NCBI GenBank assembly: GCA_902168255.1
Contig: CABHON010000023.1
Span: 62,001-126,000 of the forward strand
DNA: 64,000 bases
Direction of reading: 5' to 3'
Source: an uncultured Legionella sp.
GTDB taxonomy: Bacteria; Pseudomonadota; Gammaproteobacteria; Legionellales; Legionellaceae
Shown one piece after another: positions 18,310-28,861 of the stretch. A model generated the notes under the pieces. That model did no database searches. It was not told where the DNA came from and saw only the letters and a program-made list of their open reading frames with translations. Each line of letters opens with the position of its first letter. The stretch's first letter is position 1. A program made the position numbers and the translations under genes.

Positions 18310-20487
18310 ATGCAAAAAAATGATACCACTCAACTGCTTTGGCAACCCACTGAAGCTGCTATTGCAAAAACTCAACTTCTTCATTTTATGCAATTTGTGG
18401 AAAAAAAATTTTCGTTGCATTTTAAAGATTATAATGATTTTTATGAGTGGTCAGTCCAGTGTTCTGCAGAGTTTTGGGAAAGTGTATGGCTATTTTGCGG
18501 TATGGAATCACATACTCCCTATTACACTCCTTTTATTGCCGGCAAAACCATGCAAGACGCGCAATGGTTTCCTGGTGCTACATTAAATTTCGCCGAAAAC
18601 TTATTACGCCATTGTAAAAACACTACTTCTAATAAGGCAGCCATTATTTCCTACGATGAAACCGGTCGACGACGAGAAATATCGAGAACGGAATTATATA
18701 TTCAAGTCGCCAACCTTGCCGATGCATTAAGAAAACAAGGAATCCAAAAAGGTGATCGGATAGCAGGTTATCTTCCGAATATTCCTGAAACCATCATTGC
18801 CATGCTAGCGACAACCAGCATTGGCGCGATTTGGTCTTCTTGCTCACCTGATTTTGGGGTGGAAGGTATTATTGATCGGTTTGAACAAATTCAACCTAAA
18901 GTGTTATTTACCACCGATGGACAGTTTTATAACGGTAAATCTCACCCCCTTTTAGATAAAGTTGCTGAAATCGTTAAAAAAGTGGCGAGCATTGAAAAAA
19001 TAATTGTCATTCCATTTATCTCCGAAAATCCTTCATTAAATGAACTAAAAAATAGTTGTCTATATCGTAATTTTTTAACCAAAGAAAATCAGGTTACTTT
19101 TGAAGCCTTACCATTTAATCACCCTCTTTGCATTCTTTATTCATCAGGAACAACGGGCAAACCAAAAGGTATTGTTCATGGTGCAGGCGGTACCCTTATT
19201 CAACATCTTAAAGAACTGGTATTACATACTGATTTAACTGAAAAAGATACATTTATCTATTACACAACCTGTGGTTGGATGATGTGGAATTGGATGGTGT
19301 CCGGTCTTGCAACAGGCTGTACTTTAGTATTATTTGATGGTTCTCCTGCCTATCCCAAGCCGGATACTTTATTTGATATTATCGAAAAAGAAAAAATTAC
19401 TGTGTTTGGCACCAGTGCAAAATATATTGCGACCATTCAAAAAGAGCATTTAGATTTAAAAAACACTCATGATCTATCCGCTTTACGATGCATTCTATCA
19501 ACCGGTTCCCCTTTAAATCCTGATAATTTTGATTATGTATACGAACATATAAAAACGGATTTACAACTTTCTTCCATTTCTGGAGGCACTGATATTATTT
19601 CATGTTTTGGATTAGGCAATCCGATTCTTCCCGTTTATCGCGGACAGTTACAATGTCGCGGGTTAGGATTAGCCGTTGAAATTTATAATGAAGAAGGCCA
19701 ATCGATTCGTGAAGAAAAAGGTGAACTTGTTTGTACCAAACCCTTCCCATGTATGCCCATCATGTTTTGGAACGATCACACCGGCGAGAAATATCATGCC
19801 GCTTATTTTGAAAAATTCGAAGAAGCCAGCAACCCACGCTCACAGTCATTGACTTGCCAGCGAGGCGCAAGCGAAGCAGACGAAGGAGTGTACAACAAGT
19901 ACATGACTGAAGTCGATGCAGCTTGCAACAAAGCTGGCAAATCAATGACGAAGAGCGTAGACGAAGGAGTGTACAACAAGTACATGACCGAAGTCGATGC
20001 AGCTTGCAACAAAGCTGGCAAATCAATGACGAAGAACGTATGGGCACATGGAGATTACGCCGAACTAACCAAACAAAACGGCCTGATTATTTACGGTCGT
20101 TCTGATGCCATTCTTAACCCTGGTGGCGTTCGCATTGGTACAGCAGAAATTTATCGGCAAGTTGAAAAAATTGATGAAGTACTTGAAAGCGTGGTAGTTG
20201 GGCAAGATTGGGAAGAGGATATTCGCGTTATTTTATTTATCAGGCTTCGTCCAGGCATAAAACTTGATGAAGTACTCGAAAAAAATATTCGCAAAATGAT
20301 TCGGGACAATACGAGCCCACGACACGTTCCTGCAAAAATTTATCAGGTAAATGACATCCCGCGCACATTAAATGGCAAAATTGCAGAATTAGCCGTGCGA
20401 AATGCTATTCATCATCAACCTATAAAAAATCAAAAATCTTTAGCTAATCCTGAATCATTGAAAGAATATGAACAGCTTACGCTCTAA
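18310..20487 (+). CDS. aacS: Acetoacetyl-CoA synthetase with an in-frame repeat insertion
   Basis: AacS activates acetoacetate to acetoacetyl-CoA using ATP. ANL motifs are intact: YSSGTTGKPKGIVHG, the TTCGWMMWNWM block, YGRSDAILNPGGVRIGTAE and the C-terminal Lys in RTLNGKIAEL. The chain is 725 residues, about 70 more than typical. The excess is residues about 505-577, between the conserved YFEKF and VWAHGDYAEL. It consists of a type A repeat element with two 27-residue tandem units (DEGVYNKYMTEVDAACNKAG...). The frame is unbroken, so the enzyme may still fold, with the insert as a loop before the C-terminal lid. Its 3' end overlaps the MFS gene by 20 bp. Confidence 0.93.
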   Translation: MQKNDTTQLLWQPTEAAIAKTQLLHFMQFVEKKFSLHFKDYNDFYEWSVQCSAEFWESVWLFCGMESHTPYYTPFIAGKTMQDAQWFPGATLNFAENLLRHCKNTTSNKAAIISYDETGRRREISRTELYIQVANLADALRKQGIQKGDRIAGYLPNIPETIIAMLATTSIGAIWSSCSPDFGVEGIIDRFEQIQPKVLFTTDGQFYNGKSHPLLDKVAEIVKKVASIEKIIVIPFISENPSLNELKNSCLYRNFLTKENQVTFEALPFNHPLCILYSSGTTGKPKGIVHGAGGTLIQHLKELVLHTDLTEKDTFIYYTTCGWMMWNWMVSGLATGCTLVLFDGSPAYPKPDTLFDIIEKEKITVFGTSAKYIATIQKEHLDLKNTHDLSALRCILSTGSPLNPDNFDYVYEHIKTDLQLSSISGGTDIISCFGLGNPILPVYRGQLQCRGLGLAVEIYNEEGQSIREEKGELVCTKPFPCMPIMFWNDHTGEKYHAAYFEKFEEASNPRSQSLTCQRGASEADEGVYNKYMTEVDAACNKAGKSMTKSVDEGVYNKYMTEVDAACNKAGKSMTKNVWAHGDYAELTKQNGLIIYGRSDAILNPGGVRIGTAEIYRQVEKIDEVLESVVVGQDWEEDIRVILFIRLRPGIKLDEVLEKNIRKMIRDNTSPRHVPAKIYQVNDIPRTLNGKIAELAVRNAIHHQPIKNQKSLANPESLKEYEQLTL
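19835..20040 (+). repeat. Type A repeat element in frame inside aacS, tandemly duplicated
   Basis: The left end (19835-19861, CACGCTCACAGTCATTGAC...) is an inverted copy of the right end (...TCAATGACGAAGAGCGTA). The interior matches the intergenic copy at 17.2 kb base by base over long runs, for example GAAGTCGATGCAGCT. Two 81-bp units, 19879-19959 and 19960-20040, differ at about two positions, so the duplication is recent. No stop codon is present in the aacS frame, unlike the intergenic copies. Confidence 0.92.
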
Positions 20488-21661
20488 ACACCATCTGACA
20501 CTTTTTTTGTTATGTGTCGGTTATTTCATTGATTTTTACGATTTAACTATTATGGGCGTTAGTTATAGCGAACTTATTCAAGAAAAATTTCATATTATAA
20601 ATGAAACACAAATTCAACAAACTTATCTTTTAATCAGTAATTTTCAAACGATTGGTATTTTTATTGGTGCCATTTTTTTTGGCATATTGGGCGATAAATT
20701 AGGACGAGCTCGCACGATTCGTTATAGTATATTACTTTATTCAATTAGTACTATTCTTGCAGTATATGCTCCCTCTCTTTCTGTTTTTATTATTCTTCGC
20801 ATTTTAGCTTACGCTGGTCTTGCCAGTGAGTTTTCCATTTCTATTGTATTAATCTTAGAATTATTTTCAAATAAATCAGCCGCATGGGGTACCGCTATTC
20901 TTTATTCTTTTGGTGTATTAGGCGGTATTTTGGCGACAAGCATTGGTACTTTCTCTTGGAAAGTTATGTTTCTTTTTGGTGGTATTGCAGGATTAATTTT
21001 ATATATTGGACGAAGTAAAATGCAAGAATCTACACTTTATTTAAACGAAAAATCAATACTAGCTGCTAATACTTTTGGAAACTTAAGGATTCTTTTAAGT
21101 TCTAAAGAACATTTAATGACACTGCTTCGTTATTTTTTAATGAACCTTCCTTTTTTTGCTTTGATTAGCATGATGTTTATTTTTCCTAGCTACATCATTA
21201 AGCAACTTACGTTAGGACAAGCTTTGAAACAATTATTGTTTGGCTTTTTTTGTGGCAATATCATTAGTAGTTTACTGAGCGCCCTATACATTCAATATAC
21301 TTCCTACTCAAAACCATTTCTTGTATTTTTCTTAGGGTTATTCTTTATTTTGATGTCTATTTTTCCTCTCGTTTCAGAGTCATATTTATTTGTTTACAGT
21401 ATAGGATTAGGATGTGTAGGTGGTGGATATCCCATTCTTATTGCTCAACAAGCTGCACGCGAATTCCCTATTCATATAAGAAGTTTAGCCAGCAATTCTT
21501 TGTCTGCAATTGGCCGAGCATCTAATATCGTTTTTAATATGCTAATGAGTTACTGGTTAACTTTCCCTGATCCGAAAATTTTCATCCAAAACTCTATAAT
21601 CACTATCTGCATTATTTCCATAATGGCGGCTTATAGTTTAAGCCTAACTTCTCGAAAATGA
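20468..21661 (+). CDS. MFS transporter
   Basis: This is a 397-residue integral membrane protein with about twelve hydrophobic segments. The MFS loop 2-3 motif is recognisable as GILGDKLGRARTIRYS, and the N-terminal FIDFYDLTIMGVSY resembles the metabolite:H+ symporter and sugar-porter branches. It overlaps aacS by 20 bp, so translation is probably coupled, and acetoacetate or another short acid is a plausible substrate by context only. Its 3' end overlaps a convergent small gene by 18 bp. Confidence 0.85.
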   Translation: MNSLRSKHHLTLFLLCVGYFIDFYDLTIMGVSYSELIQEKFHIINETQIQQTYLLISNFQTIGIFIGAIFFGILGDKLGRARTIRYSILLYSISTILAVYAPSLSVFIILRILAYAGLASEFSISIVLILELFSNKSAAWGTAILYSFGVLGGILATSIGTFSWKVMFLFGGIAGLILYIGRSKMQESTLYLNEKSILAANTFGNLRILLSSKEHLMTLLRYFLMNLPFFALISMMFIFPSYIIKQLTLGQALKQLLFGFFCGNIISSLLSALYIQYTSYSKPFLVFFLGLFFILMSIFPLVSESYLFVYSIGLGCVGGGYPILIAQQAAREFPIHIRSLASNSLSAIGRASNIVFNMLMSYWLTFPDPKIFIQNSIITICIISIMAAYSLSLTSRK

Positions 21662-22060
21662 AGAACGATTAAAAGGATGAACACAGTTGTGAGTATTTTC
21701 TTTCCCAATTAACATTTCTTCTAATTTTAACAGCAATTTTTTAGGGTCTACATTTGAAGGATAAGAAACATTCTCCAATTCGAAGTACTTAACCCATTTA
21801 CTCATCACTCCAGGTGACTTTGTAGGGAGATTATTCAAATATTTTGCAATAATTTCTGCTATGGAAGGATATTTATCATGCGTTTGAGGATAAGTTGGGT
21901 TTTTTTTAAAAAAATCTTCAATGATATGGTTTAGTAGCTTTCCAAGAGAAAGAGGAATAGCATAATCACTCACAGGATTTTTTTCCTTTAGTTTTTCGGC
22001 AGCTAACTTAACAATAGGATGAAAAATATTTGCTTCGGGTTTATAAAAAAAACTTAGCAT
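21644..22060 (-). CDS. Small hypothetical protein
   Basis: This 138-residue Lys/Pro-rich soluble protein matches no family I know. It is likely real: its ATG has an ideal ribosome-binding site AAGGAG six bases upstream, and a TTGATT/TATAAT promoter lies ahead of it. It has no signal peptide or membrane segment. Its 3' end overlaps the convergent MFS gene. Confidence 0.6.
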   Translation of the reverse strand: MLSFFYKPEANIFHPIVKLAAEKLKEKNPVSDYAIPLSLGKLLNHIIEDFFKKNPTYPQTHDKYPSIAEIIAKYLNNLPTKSPGVMSKWVKYFELENVSYPSNVDPKKLLLKLEEMLIGKENTHNCVHPFNRSSFSRS

Positions 22061-22114
22061 TTAATGCTCCTTGGTAATGCTTGGCATCCAGTGCCAGAAA
22101 AAATATTAAGGCTA

Positions 22115-22144
22115 ATTATACCTTATTTATTAGAAAATAATCAA
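22115..22144 (-). promoter_or_regulatory. Promoter of the small hypothetical gene
   Basis: Reading the minus strand, TTGATT (22139-22144) and TATAAT (22115-22120) are separated by 18 bp and lie 55 bp upstream of the ATG at 22060. Confidence 0.55.
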
Positions 22145-22237
22145 CCCTTTTTACAGAAAAATAATTATGGAAAAATTAATAGCACTTAAAATATTAATTA
22201 ATCAGGCGCAATTTCCTCCAACTGGACAAATTGCTCT

Positions 22238-23497
22238 TTATGGCTTCTTCGCTGTAATATCAAAAAGAATTTCTCGCCCTATTTTCATGATTTCACTATT
22301 TAACGCATGGCGATTAGTTAAAATAACTATGCCTGATTTTTTATTTGGGATTACTGCAATATAACTTCGAAAGCCTGTTGTTAACCCAGTTTTATCCATC
22401 AAAGCATCATCATCAAATATGGGATCATTAATAATTTGAGCAGGTTCCGGCCATCGATTCATATAAGCATTTGGATTTAATAACGTTTTTCGAAATTTTT
22501 TGCTGCTGTGATTAAAAGGATAAATTACCCATCCAAATCCTTGATTCATTTCTTGAGTACCAATATAAGCTGTTTGCGTCATCTTCATGGCTTCAGCAAT
22601 AGGGGTTGGAACATTAGGCATGCCAACTGCTGCTTTTAAAAAATGAAGCCCATCTTCAGCTGTCATCTTCATCGCACCTGCTTCGGGTAAAAGAGAGAGT
22701 TCAAAATAAGATTTAGCTTTCCCATTTTCATCAAAATCTTGCGCATAATGTGTATGAGGGACAGGATGCCCTTCTTTGGTATAACCTTGTGCATAATGAG
22801 ATTGAAAACTTTCCGATAAATGCAATCCAATATTTTCCATGTTCAATGGCCGTAATAAACGGTTGATATATAACTCGTTTATATCCTGTTGTATTGCCAT
22901 TTCGATTGCATTCGCTAAAAGACCTGTTCCTACATTAGAATAACGCCACTCTGTTCCAGGTGTTGAAAGCAATGTATATTGAACAAGAAAGGAAAATAAA
23001 TCAGTGGGATTAAGCACAGTTTCGGGAACCATCACCGGCAAACCAGCCGTATGAGTCGCCAGTTTTTTTAAGGTTACTTCTTGAAATATTTTTTGAGGAT
23101 GTTGAGCCAGTGTAGGCAAATACTTTGTTATAGAATCATTAAAATTTATTTTCTTTTCTTTAATTGCTTGAGCAAATAATAACGTAGTAAATAACTTGGT
23201 TAGCGAGCCAATTTCAAACACTGTTTTACCTGAAACAGGAATTTGGGTATCATGGCTTTCTACTCCTAAAAAATAAGAATAAGGCAATCCCTGCCAATAA
23301 ATTTGAATGGCAGCACCAGGAATATTATTTTTTTCAACCCATCCCTCAAGTTTCTTTCTTACCTTAACAATATCATTTGGCGGAATAAACTCTGCTATTT
23401 GGAAATCGTTGCCGTAGGGATTAGATTCAGTACTATTTAAAAACATGCAAAAGAAGATAGTACGTAAAGTTGGTTTAGGCAAGTTAAGACGCGTCAT
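22238..23497 (-). CDS. Class C beta-lactamase-like serine hydrolase
   Basis: The protein has all three signatures of class C beta-lactamases and related serine hydrolases: SLTK (catalytic Ser about residue 98 from this start), YSN in WRYSNVGTGLL, and KTG in DKTGLTTGFRSYIAVIP, which closely follows the AmpC pattern. It is probably exported; the N-terminus has a short basic then hydrophobic stretch (TIFFCMFL), a weak signal peptide. The start is uncertain. The frame can be read further upstream, but those codons lie in a dispersed repeat and begin with TTG, so I choose the ATG at 23497. True beta-lactamase activity or a peptidase/esterase role cannot be told apart here. Confidence 0.82.
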   Translation of the reverse strand: MTRLNLPKPTLRTIFFCMFLNSTESNPYGNDFQIAEFIPPNDIVKVRKKLEGWVEKNNIPGAAIQIYWQGLPYSYFLGVESHDTQIPVSGKTVFEIGSLTKLFTTLLFAQAIKEKKINFNDSITKYLPTLAQHPQKIFQEVTLKKLATHTAGLPVMVPETVLNPTDLFSFLVQYTLLSTPGTEWRYSNVGTGLLANAIEMAIQQDINELYINRLLRPLNMENIGLHLSESFQSHYAQGYTKEGHPVPHTHYAQDFDENGKAKSYFELSLLPEAGAMKMTAEDGLHFLKAAVGMPNVPTPIAEAMKMTQTAYIGTQEMNQGFGWVIYPFNHSSKKFRKTLLNPNAYMNRWPEPAQIINDPIFDDDALMDKTGLTTGFRSYIAVIPNKKSGIVILTNRHALNSEIMKIGREILFDITAKKP

Positions 23498-23640
23498 TGC
23501 GAGAAATATTTGCATTGTATCCCAAGCGTAGCGGAGGGTACCATGCAAATATGACAAAGCAATCCAGCAACAGTAATCCAATAAATATCGATATCTGGAT
23601 TGCGCGTCGCTTTATTGCTCCGCTACGCTGCGCAACAGTG
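23492..23640. repeat. Dispersed palindromic repeat with CGTCATTGCGAG and CAATCCAG motifs
   Basis: CGTCATTGCGAG begins the stretch and AAAGCAATCCAG ends its first half. A second, inverted copy follows with CTGGATTGCG and CTCCGCTACGC. This short palindromic type is seen in many bacterial genomes. It overlaps the 5' end of the beta-lactamase-like gene, so its leader or promoter derives from the repeat. Confidence 0.7.
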
Positions 23641-23707
23641 TGCTGAAGAAGATAAAGACTGAAAAAGCTAACTATTTCTCAGACGCTTTGCCCAAAACAA
23701 AGTTTTG

Positions 23708-24976
<1,269 letters not shown>

Positions 24977-25300
24977 TTATTTTTCCTGTGTAAAAAGTGG
25001 TAATAGGTTACAAAAACAAATCATAGACATCATTTGTTCGGGGATATTTTCAAATAAAATTTTCTTGTTTACGCGACGACCCAGACGCAAAGCATCAACC
25101 ATTAATGCCAAACCTGCACTGTCACTGCGTTTTACCTGACAGAGGTTAATAATAATGATCGTTGCACTTGAGTTTTCAGAGGTGTCATAAGGGCGAGCGC
25201 TGTTCACCCCTACAATAAAATCATGCAAACGAATTCTCTGCTCAATAGCCGTTTCAAAGGTTAAATCAGCATTTAATTCGAGTCGTTCAGCAGGTACCAT
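24977..25300 (-). CDS. mlaB: MlaB-like STAS-domain protein of the lipid-transport ABC system
   Basis: The 107-residue protein has an STAS fold pattern (IIIINLCQVKRSDSAGLALMVDALRLG, with Ser-Ala-Gly after the central strand). In E. coli, MlaB binds the MlaF ATPase and stabilises the MlaFEDB complex. Its ATG shares one base with the mlaC stop (TAATG), consistent with coupled translation. Sequence conservation is low, as usual; position in the operon supports the call. Confidence 0.85.
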   Translation of the reverse strand: MVPAERLELNADLTFETAIEQRIRLHDFIVGVNSARPYDTSENSSATIIIINLCQVKRSDSAGLALMVDALRLGRRVNKKILFENIPEQMMSMICFCNLLPLFTQEK

Positions 25301-25935
25301 TAAGCCGCTCGACTTTTTTGTTCATTATGCTTTTTCATATTCGCAATTAACTGTTCTAAACTGCCAGTTCTAAGTTCTTGCGCAAATTGGGAACGGAAGC
25401 TTTGTAATAAACTCACGCCTTCAACGCTCATATCATAAATTTTCCATTGTTCTTTAATTAAGACTAAGCTATAAGTCACGGGAACGTTTTTACCTGAAGA
25501 TCGCACAATAAAACTGTTAACATTTAAAAATTCTTTACCTTCATAACTGCCACGCATCGGTAAAAACTTGATTTTTTCATCGGTGTATTCCGTTAATGGG
25601 CTAGCATAAGTGCGTACAATAAGCTTAATGAATTCATCACTAAAGGCTTGCCTTTGTTCCTCAGTTGCTTTATTCCATACATTACGGCCTAACACTGAAC
25701 GTGCCATGCCATTTACATCTACTTGAGGGATAAGGTATTGATTCACAATTCTATAGACAATAGGTGTTGTTAAATGAGCTTGCTCAGACTGTAAAGCATG
25801 AATCACCTGATCGGCTGTTGTATTTAACATCGGCATAGGTGAAGGAGTTTCAGCCCGGGCAGTCAATGCAAACAACACTAACGCGGCTATTAATCCTATA
25901 CTCAAAGCTTTTAAAGACCACATATTTTTTTTCAT
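25300..25935 (-). CDS. mlaC: Periplasmic phospholipid-binding protein MlaC
   Basis: MlaC shuttles phospholipids between the outer-membrane MlaA complex and the inner-membrane MlaFEDB complex. A clear signal peptide (MWSLKALSIGLIAALVLFALTARA) precedes a domain with the family blocks YLIPQVDVNGMARSVLGRNVW and WKIYDMSVEGVSLLQSFRSQF. The ATG at 25935 has AAGAG eight bases upstream and is preferred over a GTG and an ATG slightly earlier. It is about 10 bp after mlaD. Confidence 0.95.
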   Translation of the reverse strand: MKKNMWSLKALSIGLIAALVLFALTARAETPSPMPMLNTTADQVIHALQSEQAHLTTPIVYRIVNQYLIPQVDVNGMARSVLGRNVWNKATEEQRQAFSDEFIKLIVRTYASPLTEYTDEKIKFLPMRGSYEGKEFLNVNSFIVRSSGKNVPVTYSLVLIKEQWKIYDMSVEGVSLLQSFRSQFAQELRTGSLEQLIANMKKHNEQKSRAA

Positions 25936-25946
25936 AGTCATCACTC

Positions 25947-26426
25947 TTATTTATTAATGTTAAATATTAATTGTCCAAGAATATCCTCAAGAATCATGGC
26001 TGGCTGAGTTTTTTCAATAACATCACCTTCTTTTAAATACACAGGTTTTTCACTTTCATCTTCACCATAACCAGGCTCTATGCTGAGGTAATTAGACCCT
26101 AACAAGCCCTCTGTCAAAATTCGTACACTTGTCCCTTTTAAGGGAATATGGACATCGTTATTTTCAATATGCAGGGTTACATCCGCATAAAAAGAATCAG
26201 GGTTTAACGTAATAGACTCCACATAACCTATTCTTACACCAGCAATAGCAATAGGCGCACGCACTTTTAAATTACCAATATTAATAAATTCTGCCGAAAC
26301 AGTGTATCCTTTGGGTTCAACAAAGTGTGTCAATCCACTGACTTTGAAGGCTAAAGCAATAAAAGCCGCAATGCCTAACAATACAAAAATTCCAACGACA
26401 CATTCTGTGCCATAACGCTTATTCAT
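25947..26426 (-). CDS. mlaD: MCE-domain lipid-transport protein MlaD
   Basis: MlaD forms a hexameric MCE ring anchored in the inner membrane that guides lipids through the periplasm. One N-terminal transmembrane helix (about residues 8-28) precedes a single MCE domain with IGNLKVRAPIAIAGVRIGYV and LRILTEGLLGSNYLSIEPG-type sequence (here VRILTEGLLGSNYLSIEPG). The 159 residues match the family. Its ATG overlaps the mlaE stop by one base (TAATG). Confidence 0.96.
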   Translation of the reverse strand: MNKRYGTECVVGIFVLLGIAAFIALAFKVSGLTHFVEPKGYTVSAEFINIGNLKVRAPIAIAGVRIGYVESITLNPDSFYADVTLHIENNDVHIPLKGTSVRILTEGLLGSNYLSIEPGYGEDESEKPVYLKEGDVIEKTQPAMILEDILGQLIFNINK

Positions 26427-27229
26427 TACCAGCCCCCAATCATCATTGCCGTAAGCACAAAATCCAAACCTAACACAGCCAAAGAGGAATACACCACTGT
26501 TCGCGTGGTTGCTCGACTAACCCCAGAAGCCGTAGGTACCGCTGCCATTCCTTGATAAACAGCAATCCACGTTACCACGCCACCAAATACAAAGCTTTTA
26601 ATGATACCACTCATGATGTCTAAATGAAAATCTACCGATGACTGCATATTACCCCAAAAACTACCGCCATCTACACCTAACCAATCAACGCCAACCCAAT
26701 AACCACCGCCAATAGCGACAATAGAAAAAATAACGTCTAACAAAGGCATCGAAATCAAACCACCCCAAAAACGCGGTGCAATAACTCGCCATAAGGGATC
26801 AACCCCCATCATTTCCATACTGGATAATTGCTCGGTAGCTTTCATCAAGCCAATTTCAGCAGTAACTGCAGACCCTGCCCTACCAGCAAATAGTAAAGCA
26901 GTCATAACCGGACCTAGTTCTCGTGTCACGGATAAAGCCAATAATTGCCCCAACTGCACGGTGGCACCAAATTTATTCAGTGTATTATATCCTTGTAAAC
27001 CAATAACCATTCCAATAAACACACCCGACACAACAATAATGACGAGAGATAAAACACCAATAAAATAAATTTCATCTACGATTAAAGGAAAAAGCTTGAA
27101 TAAACGAGGGTTACGAACAATTGTTCCATAAAGCAACATACCCGCATCACCCATTTTTCTTACCCATTGAATGGTTTTAGCGCCTAATTGACGTACAAAA
27201 TTAAAGCCTCCATTAATCCCCTTAATCAT
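26426..27229 (-). CDS. mlaE: ABC lipid-transport permease MlaE
   Basis: MlaE is the membrane permease of the phospholipid ABC transporter. About five hydrophobic segments are visible, with the family block [36 protein letters not shown], here cited only by its ends. The chosen ATG at 27229 has GAGGAG upstream and overlaps the mlaF stop by 8 bases (ATGATTAA); a longer frame starting further upstream would invade mlaF and lacks support. Confidence 0.96.
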   Translation of the reverse strand: MIKGINGGFNFVRQLGAKTIQWVRKMGDAGMLLYGTIVRNPRLFKLFPLIVDEIYFIGVLSLVIIVVSGVFIGMVIGLQGYNTLNKFGATVQLGQLLALSVTRELGPVMTALLFAGRAGSAVTAEIGLMKATEQLSSMEMMGVDPLWRVIAPRFWGGLISMPLLDVIFSIVAIGGGYWVGVDWLGVDGGSFWGNMQSSVDFHLDIMSGIIKSFVFGGVVTWIAVYQGMAAVPTASGVSRATTRTVVYSSLAVLGLDFVLTAMMIGGW

Positions 27230-28025
27230 TGAGTAGCTCCTCTTGATAATTTTTGGCGGGATAATGAAAAGGAACAGCACCATCCGGCAATCCCTGCATA
27301 AATTGCTGCACTTCAGGATTATTACTATTCATCAAAGTATCAGGGGTCCCTTCTCCAATAATTCTTCCTTGTGACAACACATATACATAATCAGCAATAT
27401 CACAAGTTTCTTTGACATCATGCGAAACCACAATGGATGTCATACCTAAAATAGTATTTAAACTTTTAATCAGTTTAACCAATACCGCCATTGAAATAGG
27501 ATCTTGTCCTGTAAACGGCTCATCATACATCATTAATTCAGGATCCATTGCAATACTTCGTGCCATAGCTACACGACGCGCCATCCCACCAGACAATTCC
27601 GAAGGCATTAAATTAGCCGTACCACGAAGCCCTACCGCTTCCAGCTTCATAAACACAATATCCCGAATCAATGCTTCAGGCAGAGCTGTGTGTTCTCTCA
27701 ACGGAAAAGCCACATTTTCAAACACGCTCAAACTCGTAAAAAGCGCTGAACTTTGAAAAAGCAAACCCATTTTTTGACGCACTTCATAAAGTTTTTTTCG
27801 AGATAAATGATGAATGTCGTCACCATTAAAAATAATATTGCCACTATCCGGCTGAAGCTCAGCACCAATTAAACGCAATAAAGTAGTTTTACCCGTACCA
27901 CTGGGACCCATAATAGCTGTGATTTTACCACGTTGAATACGCATAGTTACCTCTTCAAAGATGGCACGTTCATCACGGGAAAAACATACATTGTTAATTA
28001 AAACATGATCATCTGAATATGGCAT
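27222..28025 (-). CDS. mlaF: ABC lipid-transport ATPase MlaF
   Basis: MlaF is the ATPase of the Mla system that maintains outer-membrane lipid asymmetry. From the chosen ATG ([15 protein letters not shown]) there are about 267 residues. Walker A is GPSGTGKTT, the signature [13 protein letters not shown], Walker [14 protein letters not shown], and the switch His lies in [14 protein letters not shown]. The 56 hydrophobic residues of the longer frame are out of character with MlaF and are omitted. First gene of mlaFEDCB-murA; the metal importer genes lie just upstream. Confidence 0.96.
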   Translation of the reverse strand: MPYSDDHVLINNVCFSRDERAIFEEVTMRIQRGKITAIMGPSGTGKTTLLRLIGAELQPDSGNIIFNGDDIHHLSRKKLYEVRQKMGLLFQSSALFTSLSVFENVAFPLREHTALPEALIRDIVFMKLEAVGLRGTANLMPSELSGGMARRVAMARSIAMDPELMMYDEPFTGQDPISMAVLVKLIKSLNTILGMTSIVVSHDVKETCDIADYVYVLSQGRIIGEGTPDTLMNSNNPEVQQFMQGLPDGAVPFHYPAKNYQEELLND

Positions 28026-28075
28026 AAAGCTATTTTGGGCATTAATTTTTATGAATAAGTGATTATATAGAAAAA

Positions 28076-28861
28076 TTAGCTTCGCGAAAAGGCCAACGAA
28101 CAAAAGTAACCGAGAGTAACCAGCGCTGTTAAACAAACGGAAACGGGTAAATCCCAATAAAAAGAAAACATGAGCGATAATACCGATGAACATACCGCAA
28201 TAATCACACTACACCCTATTCCCTTCCAAAAGCTAGCGGTGAGATTCAAGCTTATGGCCGCTGGACCCACTAATAAGACAAACACAAGAAGTGCCCCCAC
28301 AATTTGGTTTACTAATGTAACCGAGGCAGCCATTAATAACATAAAAATAATTCCTAATAACCGGCTGGGCACTTGTTTTGCTTCCGCTAATTGAGGTGAA
28401 ACAGAGTGAAATACTAAAGGCCTTAAAATAATTGCCAGGATAATAAGCGTTATAGCTGCTGCTCCTGCCATCCAATAAATTTCGGTAACAGATACACCAA
28501 GCACATCACCAAATAATAAATTGGTTGCCGCATTAGACGAACCTTCATAATAATGAAGAAATAACATCCCCAGCCCTAGCATAAACGATAATACAACGGC
28601 AATAGTGACATCCCGTTTATGAAGAGCATTTCCTAGCAACCCCATTAAAAAACCAGCCAAAAGCGTTGATAAAAATTGTCCATAAATAGGTGACACATTG
28701 GTTAACAAAGCCAACGCAGCACCTGAAAAACTGATATGCCCTAACCCATGGGCAGCGAATGCTAACCGACGCATTAAAATGAGATAGCCCATAATACCGC
28801 CAATAATGGACGCAAGAAGAATGGCCACTAAAGCCTGTTGCATAAAATCATATTGAAACAT
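28076..28861 (-). CDS. znuB: Metal ABC transporter permease (ZnuB/MntB family)
   Basis: This is a permease of the zinc/manganese ABC-3 family with about eight hydrophobic segments. The conserved start of the core is LASIIGGIMGYLILMRRLAFAAHGLGHISFSGAALA. The ATG at 28861 overlaps the ATPase gene by 14 bp; another ATG nine codons earlier is possible. It is the third gene of the ligand-binding, ATPase, permease run. Zinc is more likely than manganese from family resemblance, but the metal is not proven. Confidence 0.9.
   Translation of the reverse strand: MFQYDFMQQALVAILLASIIGGIMGYLILMRRLAFAAHGLGHISFSGAALALLTNVSPIYGQFLSTLLAGFLMGLLGNALHKRDVTIAVVLSFMLGLGMLFLHYYEGSSNAATNLLFGDVLGVSVTEIYWMAGAAAITLIILAIILRPLVFHSVSPQLAEAKQVPSRLLGIIFMLLMAASVTLVNQIVGALLVFVLLVGPAAISLNLTASFWKGIGCSVIIAVCSSVLSLMFSFYWDLPVSVCLTALVTLGYFCSLAFSRS

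Noticed and set aside
19879-20040. CRISPR array or long tandem satellite
   Set aside because: Two 81-bp direct units lie in a coding frame with no spacers, so this is a tandem duplication.
19760-20047. Minus-strand frames inside aacS
   Set aside because: They arise from the tandem repeat units on the strand opposite to aacS.
22167-22364. Plus-strand frame of 65 codons overlapping the beta-lactamase-like gene
   Set aside because: Mostly a shadow of the C-terminus of that gene, with no ribosome-binding site.
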